Of a stretch of DNA of 28,345 nt, positions 1 to 6,963 are shown piece after piece. Each line of letters starts with the position of its first letter. Within the stretch, counting starts at the first letter, position 1. Location: the NCBI GenBank assembly GCA_018679315.1, contig JAHHLF010000014.1:1-28345 (forward strand), written 5' to 3'. The stretch comes from Bacteroidia bacterium (GTDB taxonomy: Bacteria; Bacteroidota; Bacteroidia; Flavobacteriales; Flavobacteriaceae). Under the pieces are notes generated by a model. That model saw only the letters and a list, made by a program, of their open reading frames with translations. It had not been told where the DNA came from and did not search any database. A program made the translations under genes and the position numbers.

Positions 1-482
1 CTGGCTGCCCCAGATTCTATTGGTAGATCATGAGCTGACCATGCCACGTATCCCCCGTTTAGCAATTTACTATTTGTAAATCCATTAGCGTACAATAGGC
101 ACCAGAGTCTCGCTGCTTCTGCATTTCAACGGCCTACATAAAGTTGCAGGGTATCTGTGTTCTTAATTCCCTTTGATCCTAAGGTAGCGGCCAATTGTTC
201 GGGCAAGGCTCGCATGCCGGGAATCGGGTGTTCTGGATCTGCCAGTTCGACTCTTGATAGAGAAAGCGCTCCGGGGATATGCCCTTCTCTGTAATCTTCT
301 ATTGGACGCAGATCAATGAACTTGATAGTGGGGCGTGATTGGATCTTCGATACAATTTCGGCCTCAACGAGTTGTGCAGACTTCCATTGGTCAATATGAT
401 CAACCGTATTCTTTTCCGTCTCTTTACATCCCGCGAAAAACAATAACAGCAACAGTATATTTATCCTTTTATTCCAGTTCAT
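1..482 (-). pseudogene. Rhodanese-like lipoprotein, interrupted by an in-frame TGA and cut by the window edge
   Basis: I place the start at the ATG at 482, because it is followed at once by a lipoprotein signal peptide (basic start, LLLLLFFAGC, lipid Cys19). An in-frame ATG at 569 lies deep inside the cytochrome gene and gives no signal peptide. The rhodanese fold is visible: FIDLRPIEDYREGHIPGA, then LYVGR at the active-site loop. A TGA at 126-128 ends the frame, but past it the same frame reads NAEAARLWCLLYANGF and then LLNGGYVAW, which is normal rhodanese sequence, and it stays open to base 1. The TGA sits where rhodaneses usually have a small residue, so one base change could explain it. 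The catalytic-Cys position is Val, as in the inactive first domain of tandem thiosulfate sulfurtransferases; a second domain could lie left of the window. The start overlaps the cytochrome gene by 14 nt, so it is the last visible gene of the sulfite oxidase operon. A sequencing error is possible. Confidence 0.8.
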
Positions 483-945
483 ACCAATCAATAAATTGCA
501 AATTGCCTCGTCTACCTTTTTTTTGTGGAGGGTAATTGGTGACGAGATAGTTGATGATAATGTCTTCATTCTTACCTAGATCCCAAAGATTCTGAGTTTC
601 CTGCATCCATTTTATAGTGGTTCGCCAGCGCTCTTCATTCATCCGGTTTTGAGTAACTAATAAGGCAGAGTGACAATTAGTACAATTATTGACTACTGTC
701 ATCAAGCCATCTGCATCCTTCAATCCTGTTCTGACATGAATGCCATTTTCTATTTTGTCAAAATCGTCTTCTTCTGGTGTTATCGTTACATAGGTAGCAG
801 GTTCTTCTTTTTTAAAGAGTGAAAGCTCCGGATCGATCATTATATAGAACACAACAGCACCCATCAGAAAGAAAATGACCATTATGCCATTTACCAATCG
901 CGATACCTGTTGTAGCTGCTCTTTAAATTGATCCTTCTCCGACAT
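469..945 (-). CDS. Membrane-anchored mono-heme cytochrome c, electron acceptor of the sulfite oxidase
   Basis: A 158-aa protein with one N-terminal membrane segment (about residues 18-36) and no cleavable signal, followed by an extracytoplasmic domain with one heme-binding motif, CTNCH (Cys88, Cys91, His92). Met114 in the helix after the heme site is a plausible axial ligand. The gene starts 1 bp after the stop of the molybdenum sulfite oxidase, and this pairing of a SorA-like enzyme with a small heme c protein is the known layout of bacterial sulfite dehydrogenases (SorAB type). I infer that it takes electrons from sulfite oxidation and passes them to the respiratory chain. It is longer and more basic at the C-terminus than a bare cytochrome c. 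The rhodanese gene overlaps its 3' end by 14 nt. The heme motif is certain; the partnership is inferred from position. Confidence 0.8.
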   Translation of the reverse strand: MSEKDQFKEQLQQVSRLVNGIMVIFFLMGAVVFYIMIDPELSLFKKEEPATYVTITPEEDDFDKIENGIHVRTGLKDADGLMTVVNNCTNCHSALLVTQNRMNEERWRTTIKWMQETQNLWDLGKNEDIIINYLVTNYPPQKKGRRGNLQFIDWYELE

Positions 946-946
946 T

Positions 947-2164
947 CTAACTAACTTTTACAGCAATGCGGTGACTGGCATTATTAAGGTAGCCTTTTGG
1001 ATTCCAGCCAGGAAGGACCATAGGTTGACTCTCACCATTGCTATCAGTAGCCCTGGCCCAAATTTCATAATAGCCTTTCTCCGGAAATTTCATCGATGCA
1101 CTGAATCGCTGCCATGCGAGTCGGTTTGGTGGCGCATCCAATTGGCATTCCTGCCAGGTGGCTCCAAAATCTATCGAATAGGAGACCGAGCGAACATTTA
1201 ACTCGCCTGCCCAGGCATGCCCTCTAATTTCCAGGGTTTTATTTTGTGAGATCATAGCGCCCGTCTTTGGATAGGTGATCAGGGATTTAACCGGCATAGA
1301 TTCTATGATGCACATATCTTCATCCTTCACCTTCTCCCCAGGGGCTACCGGACTGCAGGGAACCCTATATGACGTACCCCCCATTTTAGGTCCGTCATGA
1401 ACTTTATTTCGTACACTGATCCGATTTACCCATTTTCCTGAAACGGAGGCAGGCCATCCGCCTGCTACTAATCGCAATGGATGACCGTGTGCGAGGGGAA
1501 TATCTTCTCCATTCATGGCATAGGCCAGTAAGGTTTCATCTTGTAACGCTTTTGCCATTGGTGCACCTCGTGAAATGGGTTCCTTCTCCGGATCCCGGCT
1601 AAGATGCAGATCGGCAGCGTGATACCCGACATACTTGGCATCGTTTTTAATACCCACGTCCTCCAGGACATCTTTTAATCGCACGCCCGTCCATTGTGCA
1701 CAGGATACGGCACCAATAGTCCATTGGTTTCCTTTGGCCGGCGGGTCGAACTCACTCCGTCCATTGCCACCGCATTCCAATGTTAATTGATAGGTGTAAG
1801 AGGGGAATTTATTCTTGAGTTCAGCCAGTGTATAGGTTTTAGGCGAGATCACGGATTCCCCGTCAATGGTAAGTGTCCATTTCTCGACATCAATATTTTC
1901 AGGAATAAGTCCATTATTCCGAATAAACATGAACCTATTCGGCGTCACATCATCATCTAATAAGTGAGCGGCCGCTTCAATATTCCACGGTTTGTCATTT
2001 AATACCTGCATTCCCTTATCCTTTTTAAAAAGGGTAAATGGATCAGGGTCCTGAAGTCCCAATGGAGTATATCCCTCAGGGAGTAAATGACTATAAATAA
2101 CCGGAATCCCGAGTCCGGCCATACCTGCCAGGCTGGTGTTTTTTACAAAATCTCTTCGTTTCAT
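947..2164 (-). CDS. Molybdopterin-dependent sulfite oxidase, Tat-exported
   Basis: A 405-aa oxidoreductase of the sulfite oxidase (SUOX/SorA) fold. The start is the ATG at 2164, giving MKRRDFVKNTSLAG, a twin-arginine (Tat) signal; the frame reaches back only to a TTG at 2173. The molybdenum-binding core is clear: TLECGGNGRSEF with Cys131 as the expected Mo ligand, then HADLHLSRDPEK-type segments and HGHPLRLV, followed by a C-terminal immunoglobulin-like dimerisation domain (VRSVSYSIDFGATWQE). Family knowledge: these enzymes oxidise sulfite to sulfate in the periplasm and hand two electrons to a cytochrome c. The next gene, 1 bp away, encodes such a cytochrome and the divergent neighbour is a sulfide:quinone oxidoreductase, so a sulfur-oxidising role fits. 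Other substrates, as for sulfoxide-reducing MsrP relatives, are less likely because MsrP partners with a heme b membrane protein. Confidence 0.85.
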   Translation of the reverse strand: MKRRDFVKNTSLAGMAGLGIPVIYSHLLPEGYTPLGLQDPDPFTLFKKDKGMQVLNDKPWNIEAAAHLLDDDVTPNRFMFIRNNGLIPENIDVEKWTLTIDGESVISPKTYTLAELKNKFPSYTYQLTLECGGNGRSEFDPPAKGNQWTIGAVSCAQWTGVRLKDVLEDVGIKNDAKYVGYHAADLHLSRDPEKEPISRGAPMAKALQDETLLAYAMNGEDIPLAHGHPLRLVAGGWPASVSGKWVNRISVRNKVHDGPKMGGTSYRVPCSPVAPGEKVKDEDMCIIESMPVKSLITYPKTGAMISQNKTLEIRGHAWAGELNVRSVSYSIDFGATWQECQLDAPPNRLAWQRFSASMKFPEKGYYEIWARATDSNGESQPMVLPGWNPKGYLNNASHRIAVKVS

Positions 2165-2214
2165 GAATTGCAATTCAATTCTTCTAAATTAGCCATAAAT
2201 TCCGTGGCGATCGT

Positions 2215-2228
2215 GTAACTTAAGTTAC
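2215..2228. promoter_or_regulatory. Perfect 14-bp palindrome between the divergent sulfur genes, candidate operator
   Basis: GTAACTTAAGTTAC is its own reverse complement. It lies 51 bp from the sulfite oxidase ATG and 53 bp from the SQR ATG, almost in the middle. For the SQR side, TACCTTTA at 2251-2258 matches the Bacteroidota -7 consensus TAnnTTTG at all fixed positions but the last. If that is the promoter, the palindrome centre falls near -41, where CRP/FNR-family activators bind. The regulator is not in the window. Function is inferred; the palindrome is plain. Confidence 0.5.
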
Positions 2229-2281
2229 GTATCGATCACTTTTTCAATACTACCTTTATAGACACTAATTATCACAGCATC

Positions 2282-3538
2282 ATGAAATCACACCATCAAG
2301 TTCTCATTATTGGAGGCGGCACCGCCGGTATCATGGTGGCCGCTCAGCTCAAAAGAAAAGACAAACACCTCGACATTGCTGTCCTTGAACCTGCAGAAAC
2401 TCATTACTATCAACCTGCATGGACACTTGTTGGAGCAGGAACCTATAATTACGAAAAGACTGCCAAACCCATGGCAGATCTAATTCCTAAAGGCGTTACA
2501 TGGATAAAGGATTATGCCACAGGGTTTGAGCCGACTCAAAATTCTGTAACCACAAAGAATTCAGGTATAGTCACTTATGATTACCTCGTAGTAGCTCCAG
2601 GACTGGTTATGGAACCTACTATGATAGAAGGTCTGCCGGAAGCGCTTGATAAGGGGGTGGTCTGCAGCAATTACACAGATCCGGAACATACATGGGATGT
2701 CCTAAAGAATTTTAGCGGAGGTAATGCCTTATTTACACAGCCAGCAACTCCAATCAAATGCGGAGGGGCACCTCAGAAAATCGCTTATTTAGCAGCTGAT
2801 TATTTTCGGAAGAAAGGTATTAATAAGAATACCAATGTAATTTTTGCAACCCCGGGAACTGTGATCTTTGGGGTCCCGGAGATCAAGGCCACTTTGGAAA
2901 AAGTACTGCACAGGTATGGGATGCATTTTAAACCCTTCCATGCGCCCTTCAAGATCGATGCTGAAAAGCAGATCGCATACTTCAATTATAAAGGGGATAA
3001 ACCCCTGGAAATTAGCGAAGGAAATCATTTGGGAATGACGGATGAAGGCAATAATGTGGTCAGTATTCCTTTTGACATGCTTCACTTAGCACCTCCACAG
3101 GCTGCGCCTAGATTCATTCGTGATTCTGACTTAGTGAACGATGCCGGTTGGCTGGATGTTGACCATTTTTCTCTGCAGCATAATACATATAAAAACATAT
3201 TTGGGCTTGGAGATGTTGCGGCCTTACCTACTGGTAAAACAGGGGCTGCCATTAGAAAGCAAGTTCCTGTTGTTGTGGATAATGTCGCCAAGCAAATAAG
3301 TCAGAAGGAGGCAGATAACCATTCATATGATGGGTATTCGTCTTGCCCGCTTGTAACGGGATATGGGAAAATGGTCCTGGCAGAATTTGACTATGACAAT
3401 AAATTTACCCCGGATCCCAAATTGAAAAATATGCTTGTTTTTGATAGCTCTAAAGAAAGTTGGCGTCTGTGGATGCTAAAGAAATATGGACTACCCTATT
3501 TATATTGGAAAAAGATGATGAAAGGGAAAGATGTTTGA
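2282..3538 (+). CDS. sqr: Sulfide:quinone oxidoreductase, type II-like
   Basis: A 418-aa flavoprotein that should oxidise sulfide to protein-bound or released sulfane sulfur and reduce the quinone pool at the membrane. FAD-binding dinucleotide motif IIGGGTAGIMVA is at residues 9-20, a second fold runs from about residue 145, and IFGLGDVAALPTGKTGAAI (306-324) is the second FAD-contact motif. Cys160 (IKCGGAPQK) and Cys355 (YSSCPLVTGYGKMVLAEFDY) match the two redox cysteines of the SQOR-like type II enzymes. The C-terminus WRLWMLKKYGLPYLYW is the usual amphipathic membrane anchor. There is no signal peptide, as expected for a peripheral membrane enzyme facing the cytoplasm. It is divergent from the sulfite oxidase operon and ends 60 bp before a strong terminator. 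No persulfide dioxygenase is visible in the window to link sulfane sulfur to sulfite. Confidence 0.93.
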   Translation: MKSHHQVLIIGGGTAGIMVAAQLKRKDKHLDIAVLEPAETHYYQPAWTLVGAGTYNYEKTAKPMADLIPKGVTWIKDYATGFEPTQNSVTTKNSGIVTYDYLVVAPGLVMEPTMIEGLPEALDKGVVCSNYTDPEHTWDVLKNFSGGNALFTQPATPIKCGGAPQKIAYLAADYFRKKGINKNTNVIFATPGTVIFGVPEIKATLEKVLHRYGMHFKPFHAPFKIDAEKQIAYFNYKGDKPLEISEGNHLGMTDEGNNVVSIPFDMLHLAPPQAAPRFIRDSDLVNDAGWLDVDHFSLQHNTYKNIFGLGDVAALPTGKTGAAIRKQVPVVVDNVAKQISQKEADNHSYDGYSSCPLVTGYGKMVLAEFDYDNKFTPDPKLKNMLVFDSSKESWRLWMLKKYGLPYLYWKKMMKGKDV

Positions 3539-3597
3539 TGATGTTGTGATCTAAAAACGAAGCATTTAGTAGATACCCAATATGTTCGTTTTTCAGG

Positions 3598-3625
3598 AAG
3601 GCACTCCATTTGGGGTGCCTTTTTT
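3598..3625 (+). terminator. Intrinsic terminator after the SQR gene
   Basis: A 10-bp stem, AAGGCACTCC with GGGGTGCCTT (one G-U pair), loop ATTT, followed by six T. It lies about 60 bp past the SQR stop and separates it from upp. Confidence 0.85.
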
Positions 3626-3670
3626 GCTAACCTAAGAAATGGTACATTTAGTGAACAAGAGGCAATTGAA

Positions 3671-4324
3671 ATGGTCGTACATCACTTTGAAAATGAGAAT
3701 TCCCTTTTGAACAAGTTCCTGGCAGAAATGCGTGACGTTCAGGTTCAGAAGGATCCCATGCGCTTTCGAAGGAATATAGAACGTATAGGGGAAATTTTGT
3801 CTTATGAATTAAGCAAATCCCTGGACTACAATGTTACTGCTGTGAAAACTCCTTTTGGCACAAAGGAAATGGCCTTACCCGAAAATAATTTGGTCTTATG
3901 TTCTGTGTTACGAGCCGGTCTCCCTTTACATCAAGGCTTATTAAATTATTTTGACCAGGCAGAGAATGCTTTTATTTCTGCATATCGGCATCATCCCGAG
4001 GCTCGGGATGAATTTGAAGTTATTGTGAAATATTTTGCAGCGCCCAAGTTGGATGGAAAGGTTTTGGTCTTGACAGATCCGATGCTGGCAACGGGAAGGA
4101 CATTGGAAAATGTGCTGGATGCACTCAAGTCCCATGGTAGCCCCAAACAGATCCATATAATCTCTGTTATAGGGAGCCAGGATGGTGTGAACTATATAAA
4201 AAACGTATTTCCTAAAAACACTCACTTATGGATTGCAGCCATTGATGCCGAGCTTACATCCCGCGGTTACATAGTACCTGGATTAGGAGATGCAGGTGAC
4301 CTGGCGTTCGGGGAAAAACTGTGA
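3671..4324 (+). CDS. upp: Uracil phosphoribosyltransferase
   Basis: A 217-aa salvage enzyme that makes UMP and pyrophosphate from uracil and PRPP in the cytoplasm. The PRPP-binding loop VLVLTDPMLATGRT is at residues 131-144, the conserved flexible-loop segment CSVLRAGLPLHQG is at 77-89, and the uracil-binding C-terminus GYIVPGLGDAGDLAFG is at 199-214. Length is the usual one for the family. It starts after the SQR terminator and is followed 106 bp later by trxB on the same strand; an AT-rich hairpin lies between them, so co-transcription is uncertain. The annotation is secure. Confidence 0.95.
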   Translation: MVVHHFENENSLLNKFLAEMRDVQVQKDPMRFRRNIERIGEILSYELSKSLDYNVTAVKTPFGTKEMALPENNLVLCSVLRAGLPLHQGLLNYFDQAENAFISAYRHHPEARDEFEVIVKYFAAPKLDGKVLVLTDPMLATGRTLENVLDALKSHGSPKQIHIISVIGSQDGVNYIKNVFPKNTHLWIAAIDAELTSRGYIVPGLGDAGDLAFGEKL

Positions 4325-4374
4325 GTCCTTAATCAACTCCTAATCTCTTATAACTTTTCATAACTATTCCTGTA

Positions 4375-4400
4375 AGGTTTTTGGTGAAAAACCTACTTTT
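4375..4400 (+). terminator. Weak hairpin between upp and trxB
   Basis: AGGTTTTT (4375-4382), loop GGTG, AAAAACCT (4387-4394), then ACTTTT. The stem is perfect but AT-rich and the T-run short. It could be a weak upp terminator or part of the trxB leader. Confidence 0.35.
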
Positions 4401-4430
4401 ATAGCGGAATTATATTTTGATATTTATACT

Positions 4431-5393
4431 ATGTCCGAACAAATTGAGCGTATAAAAACTTTGATCCTAGGTTCTGGTCCTGCCGGTTATACAGCTGCTA
4501 TTTACGCAGCTCGTGCGGATCTGAAACCGGTTGTATATACCGGTATGGAGCCAGGCGGTCAACTTACTACTACAACAGAAGTAGATAATTTTCCTGGATA
4601 CCCGAATGGCATTGATGGCCCTACCATGATGGTGGAACTTCAACAACAAGCTGAAAGATTTGGCACGGAAGTTCGAATAGGTATGGCCACTGCAGTAGAT
4701 TTCAGTGATGAAAAAGGTGGAATTCACAAAGTGACCATTGATGATAGCAAGGTCGTGGAAGCAGAGACAGTGATCATTTCCACAGGAGCAACGGCCAAGT
4801 ATTTAAATATTCCTAGTGAGCAACGGCTGAGGGGTGGAGGTGTATCGGCATGTGCTGTCTGTGATGGGTTTTTCTATAAAGGACAGGACGTAGCCATCGT
4901 TGGCGGTGGAGACACTGCCGCAGAAGAGGCCTCTTACCTGGCTAATATTTGTACTAAGGTGACTATGTTGATCCGTAAAGATTATATGAGGGCTTCAAAG
5001 GCTATGCAGCACCGTGTCGAAAAGTTACCAAACGTTGAAATTCGCTTTAATACCGAAGTGGATGAGATCCTGGGCGATCAGGTCGTAGAGGGATTGCGTA
5101 TGGTAAACAACCAAACGGGGGAGAAGGAAGAGATCAAGATCACCGGCTTTTTTGTGGCCATAGGTCACACACCAAATACAGGTATTTTCAAAGGACAATT
5201 AGAAATGGATGATACAGGGTATATCATCACCCCGGGGAAATCTACAAAGACGAATAAGCCGGGCGTCTTTGCCAGCGGAGATGTACAGGATAAGGAATAC
5301 AGGCAAGCAGTTACTGCGGCGGGGACCGGCTGTATGGCCGCCCTGGATGCAGAACGCTATCTGGCTACTGTTGAAGTAGCAGAAACTACATAA
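4431..5393 (+). CDS. trxB: Thioredoxin-disulfide reductase
   Basis: A 320-aa NADPH- and FAD-dependent reductase that keeps thioredoxin reduced in the cytoplasm. FAD motif LGSGPAGYTAAIYAARA is at residues 13-29, PGGQLTTTTEVDNFPG follows at 41-56, the redox pair is CAVC (Cys141, Cys144), the NADPH motif VGGGDTAAEEA is at 157-167, and the C-terminal FAD motif GVFASGDVQDKEYRQAVTAAGTG is complete. Length and motif spacing are standard for the bacterial low-molecular-weight type. It ends just before a hairpin shared with the convergent gene. Its neighbourhood is rich in thiol and sulfur genes, but trxB is a housekeeping gene and the link may be chance. Confidence 0.96.
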   Translation: MSEQIERIKTLILGSGPAGYTAAIYAARADLKPVVYTGMEPGGQLTTTTEVDNFPGYPNGIDGPTMMVELQQQAERFGTEVRIGMATAVDFSDEKGGIHKVTIDDSKVVEAETVIISTGATAKYLNIPSEQRLRGGGVSACAVCDGFFYKGQDVAIVGGGDTAAEEASYLANICTKVTMLIRKDYMRASKAMQHRVEKLPNVEIRFNTEVDEILGDQVVEGLRMVNNQTGEKEEIKITGFFVAIGHTPNTGIFKGQLEMDDTGYIITPGKSTKTNKPGVFASGDVQDKEYRQAVTAAGTGCMAALDAERYLATVEVAETT

Positions 5394-5418
5394 AAAAATC
5401 CCGGCGAAGAGCCGGGAT
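5392..5418. terminator. Shared terminator between convergent genes
   Basis: ATCCCGGC, loop GAAGA, GCCGGGAT. On the minus strand it is followed by seven T, so it is a strong terminator for the leftward lipocalin-like gene; on the plus strand, after trxB, the T-run is poor (TCATTTCTT). Confidence 0.8.
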
Positions 5419-5441
5419 CATTTCTTATGTATTTTTAAAAT

Positions 5442-5912
5442 TTAATCAATCCGTAAATAATTTTCGGAAAAAGTACGGTTACCATCCTCATCAGAACTTA
5501 TCTGACTATAAGTTTCATTCGTTAATACTAGTTCAAAAGTAAATTGTCGAATCGTATCTAAAGCTCTCATCATACCTATATCACCATATTCTATGGTTTC
5601 CCTTAATTCGTTTTCTGTTATTGAATAGGTGCCATAGCCAAACCTCCCAACAACGTCATTACCATCGGGGTCCTTGGTATCGCTAGAAGTGGTACGAGAC
5701 CACATAATCTTACCATTATAGTACATTTTTACCTGTCTGTAACCTTTTGCGAGAGGTACTGTATCAATAATTTTTTCCCCATCGTAATTATAGAAGCTTT
5801 GAAGTTCCCATGTGCCTTCAATAGTATGCATAGTTGGTGGTTTTTCATTACTCCAGCTGATGATTATAACAAATCCGAGGAGTAAAACCGCCGGTATGAT
5901 TAATTTTTTCAT
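5442..5912 (-). CDS. Secreted lipocalin-like protein of unknown function
   Basis: A 156-aa protein with an N-terminal hydrophobic segment (residues 4-21, signal peptide or anchor; no lipobox Cys). The mature part opens with IEGTWELQSFYNYDG, the start typical of small Bacteroidota lipocalin-like domains, followed by alternating beta-strand sequence (MYYNGKIMWSR, GYGTYSITENELRETIEYG, FTFELVLTNETYSQI). No catalytic motif is visible. Lipocalin-like domains usually bind small hydrophobic molecules, but no ligand can be guessed here. It appears to be a single-gene unit: its own terminator lies downstream and the hairpin at 6033-6060 lies upstream. The fold assignment comes from pattern only. Confidence 0.6.
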   Translation of the reverse strand: MKKLIIPAVLLLGFVIIISWSNEKPPTMHTIEGTWELQSFYNYDGEKIIDTVPLAKGYRQVKMYYNGKIMWSRTTSSDTKDPDGNDVVGRFGYGTYSITENELRETIEYGDIGMMRALDTIRQFTFELVLTNETYSQISSDEDGNRTFSENYLRID

Positions 5913-6032
5913 AGGGATCTTTTTTAGTGTTCTGATTAAATGTTTTTTTTAAGATACTAAAATTTTCTTAAAATTTGATTTTCTATATTGTTATCTGTTA
6001 CGAATTAAGATATTGAAACCCTTTTCCCAAAA

Positions 6033-6060
6033 AAAACCTCCCGGAAATTCAGGAGGTTTT
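6033..6060 (-). terminator. Terminator of the GIN-domain gene
   Basis: AAAACCTCC (6033-6041) pairs with GGAGGTTTT (6052-6060) across a 10-nt loop. Read leftward it is followed by a run of T (the A tract at 6031-6036 and before), and it lies about 30 bp past the stop of the leftward GIN-domain gene. Confidence 0.8.
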
Positions 6061-6088
6061 TAGCTGGGTTGTTGATCTATAAAGACAA

Positions 6089-6811
6089 TTAATTTTTGTA
6101 TACGCTTCCAGACACCGATTTTTTAGTTTTAACATTAGCCTCGCCGGTATAGGAGATATCTGCGCCGGAACTGGCTTCTGCCGTCAGGTTTTCGGAAACA
6201 TTGATTTTAATATCTGCGCCGCTACTTGCATCGGCAACACATGTTTTAACTTCAAATTCACGCGCTTTAATGTCTGATCCGCTGCTTGCTTCTACATAGA
6301 AAAGATTTGCGTTTCCACTGATCTTAATATCTGCACCGCTGCTGCAATCCGCATCTACTTCATCTGCTTCCAACATTACCTGGAGATCTGAACCACTACT
6401 TGCGCTCAACTCAATTTTATCTGTCTCGATGGTTGTTTTTGTGATCAAGTCTGCACCACTTGATGTGTGAAGACCAGTAACCTGAGGCAAGGACACATAG
6501 ATCTTCTTAGTAGCGCGACCGATGTTTTCATAGGTATGAATACGCAGTCGCCCGTCTTTTATATCCGTTCCGATAAGATCGATGACGTTTTCATCTGCTT
6601 CTACCAGGATATCAAAATCATTGGCCTGAGTGACATAGACATCCAGTCCTTCCTGGGCGCTGATCACTGAAAATTCCTCTGATACTTCTCTTTGGTCTTC
6701 AGCGATCTCTCCATTGCCTTTCTTTCCATCTCCAAAGCTCATGTCAAATGCGCATGATGAGACGAATAATGCGAGTGATAATCCGATAATAATACGTGCT
6801 AAAGTGGTCAT
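6089..6811 (-). CDS. GIN-domain (DUF2807) lipoprotein with an SSG[A/S]D repeat
   Basis: A 240-aa lipoprotein: signal peptide with lipobox VSSC (Cys20), then a putative adhesin-head domain of the DUF2807/GIN type. The conserved opening FSVISAQEGLDVYVTQ is at residues 47-62. Six copies of SSG[A/S]D start at residues 117, 138, 157, 176, 196 and 214, 18-21 residues apart, each ending a short beta-strand, and a worn seventh (VSGS) is near 233. This is the pattern of a right-handed beta-helix. The family is common in Bacteroidota and often lies near PspC and PadR genes, as here. It has a 152-bp upstream gap and its own copy of a 17-nt element also found before the PadR gene, which suggests common control. 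The biochemical function of the family is unknown. Confidence 0.85.
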   Translation of the reverse strand: MTTLARIIIGLSLALFVSSCAFDMSFGDGKKGNGEIAEDQREVSEEFSVISAQEGLDVYVTQANDFDILVEADENVIDLIGTDIKDGRLRIHTYENIGRATKKIYVSLPQVTGLHTSSGADLITKTTIETDKIELSASSGSDLQVMLEADEVDADCSSGADIKISGNANLFYVEASSGSDIKAREFEVKTCVADASSGADIKINVSENLTAEASSGADISYTGEANVKTKKSVSGSVYKN

Positions 6812-6863
6812 GATTGTTTTCTTTTTTTCGTTGTTAATTGATGTGATGCTTATATTAATGACT

Positions 6864-6880
6864 GTTCGTTTTTTGATGAT
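6864..6880 (-). promoter_or_regulatory. 17-nt element upstream of the GIN-domain gene, identical to one upstream of padR
   Basis: The plus strand reads GTTCGTTTTTTGATGAT, 53 nt before the GIN gene ATG. The same 17 nt occur 59 nt before the PadR gene ATG (9071-9087), and on the coding strand the match extends to 19 of 20. Candidate operator or promoter element; binding is inferred. Confidence 0.5.
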
Positions 6881-6963
6881 GTTAGGTCAAATGTCCGTTT
6901 CTTGTTTCTTCTTTTAAATATAATCGTACTCAATTGTCAATTTTACTGACTGAATTGTTTCTG

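Noticed and set aside
126..128. TGA in the rhodanese gene read as selenocysteine or tryptophan
   Set aside because: The position normally holds a small residue, not Cys; TGA ends other genes here (for example at the ATGA overlaps at 17296 and 27434) and TGG codes Trp. No selenocysteine machinery or clear hairpin was seen, but this was judged by eye.
483..569. Upstream extension of the rhodanese gene to the ATG at 569
   Set aside because: It would overlap the cytochrome gene by about 100 nt and bury the lipoprotein signal peptide.
2789..3085. Leftward open frames opposite the SQR gene
   Set aside because: SQR motifs are continuous on the other strand.
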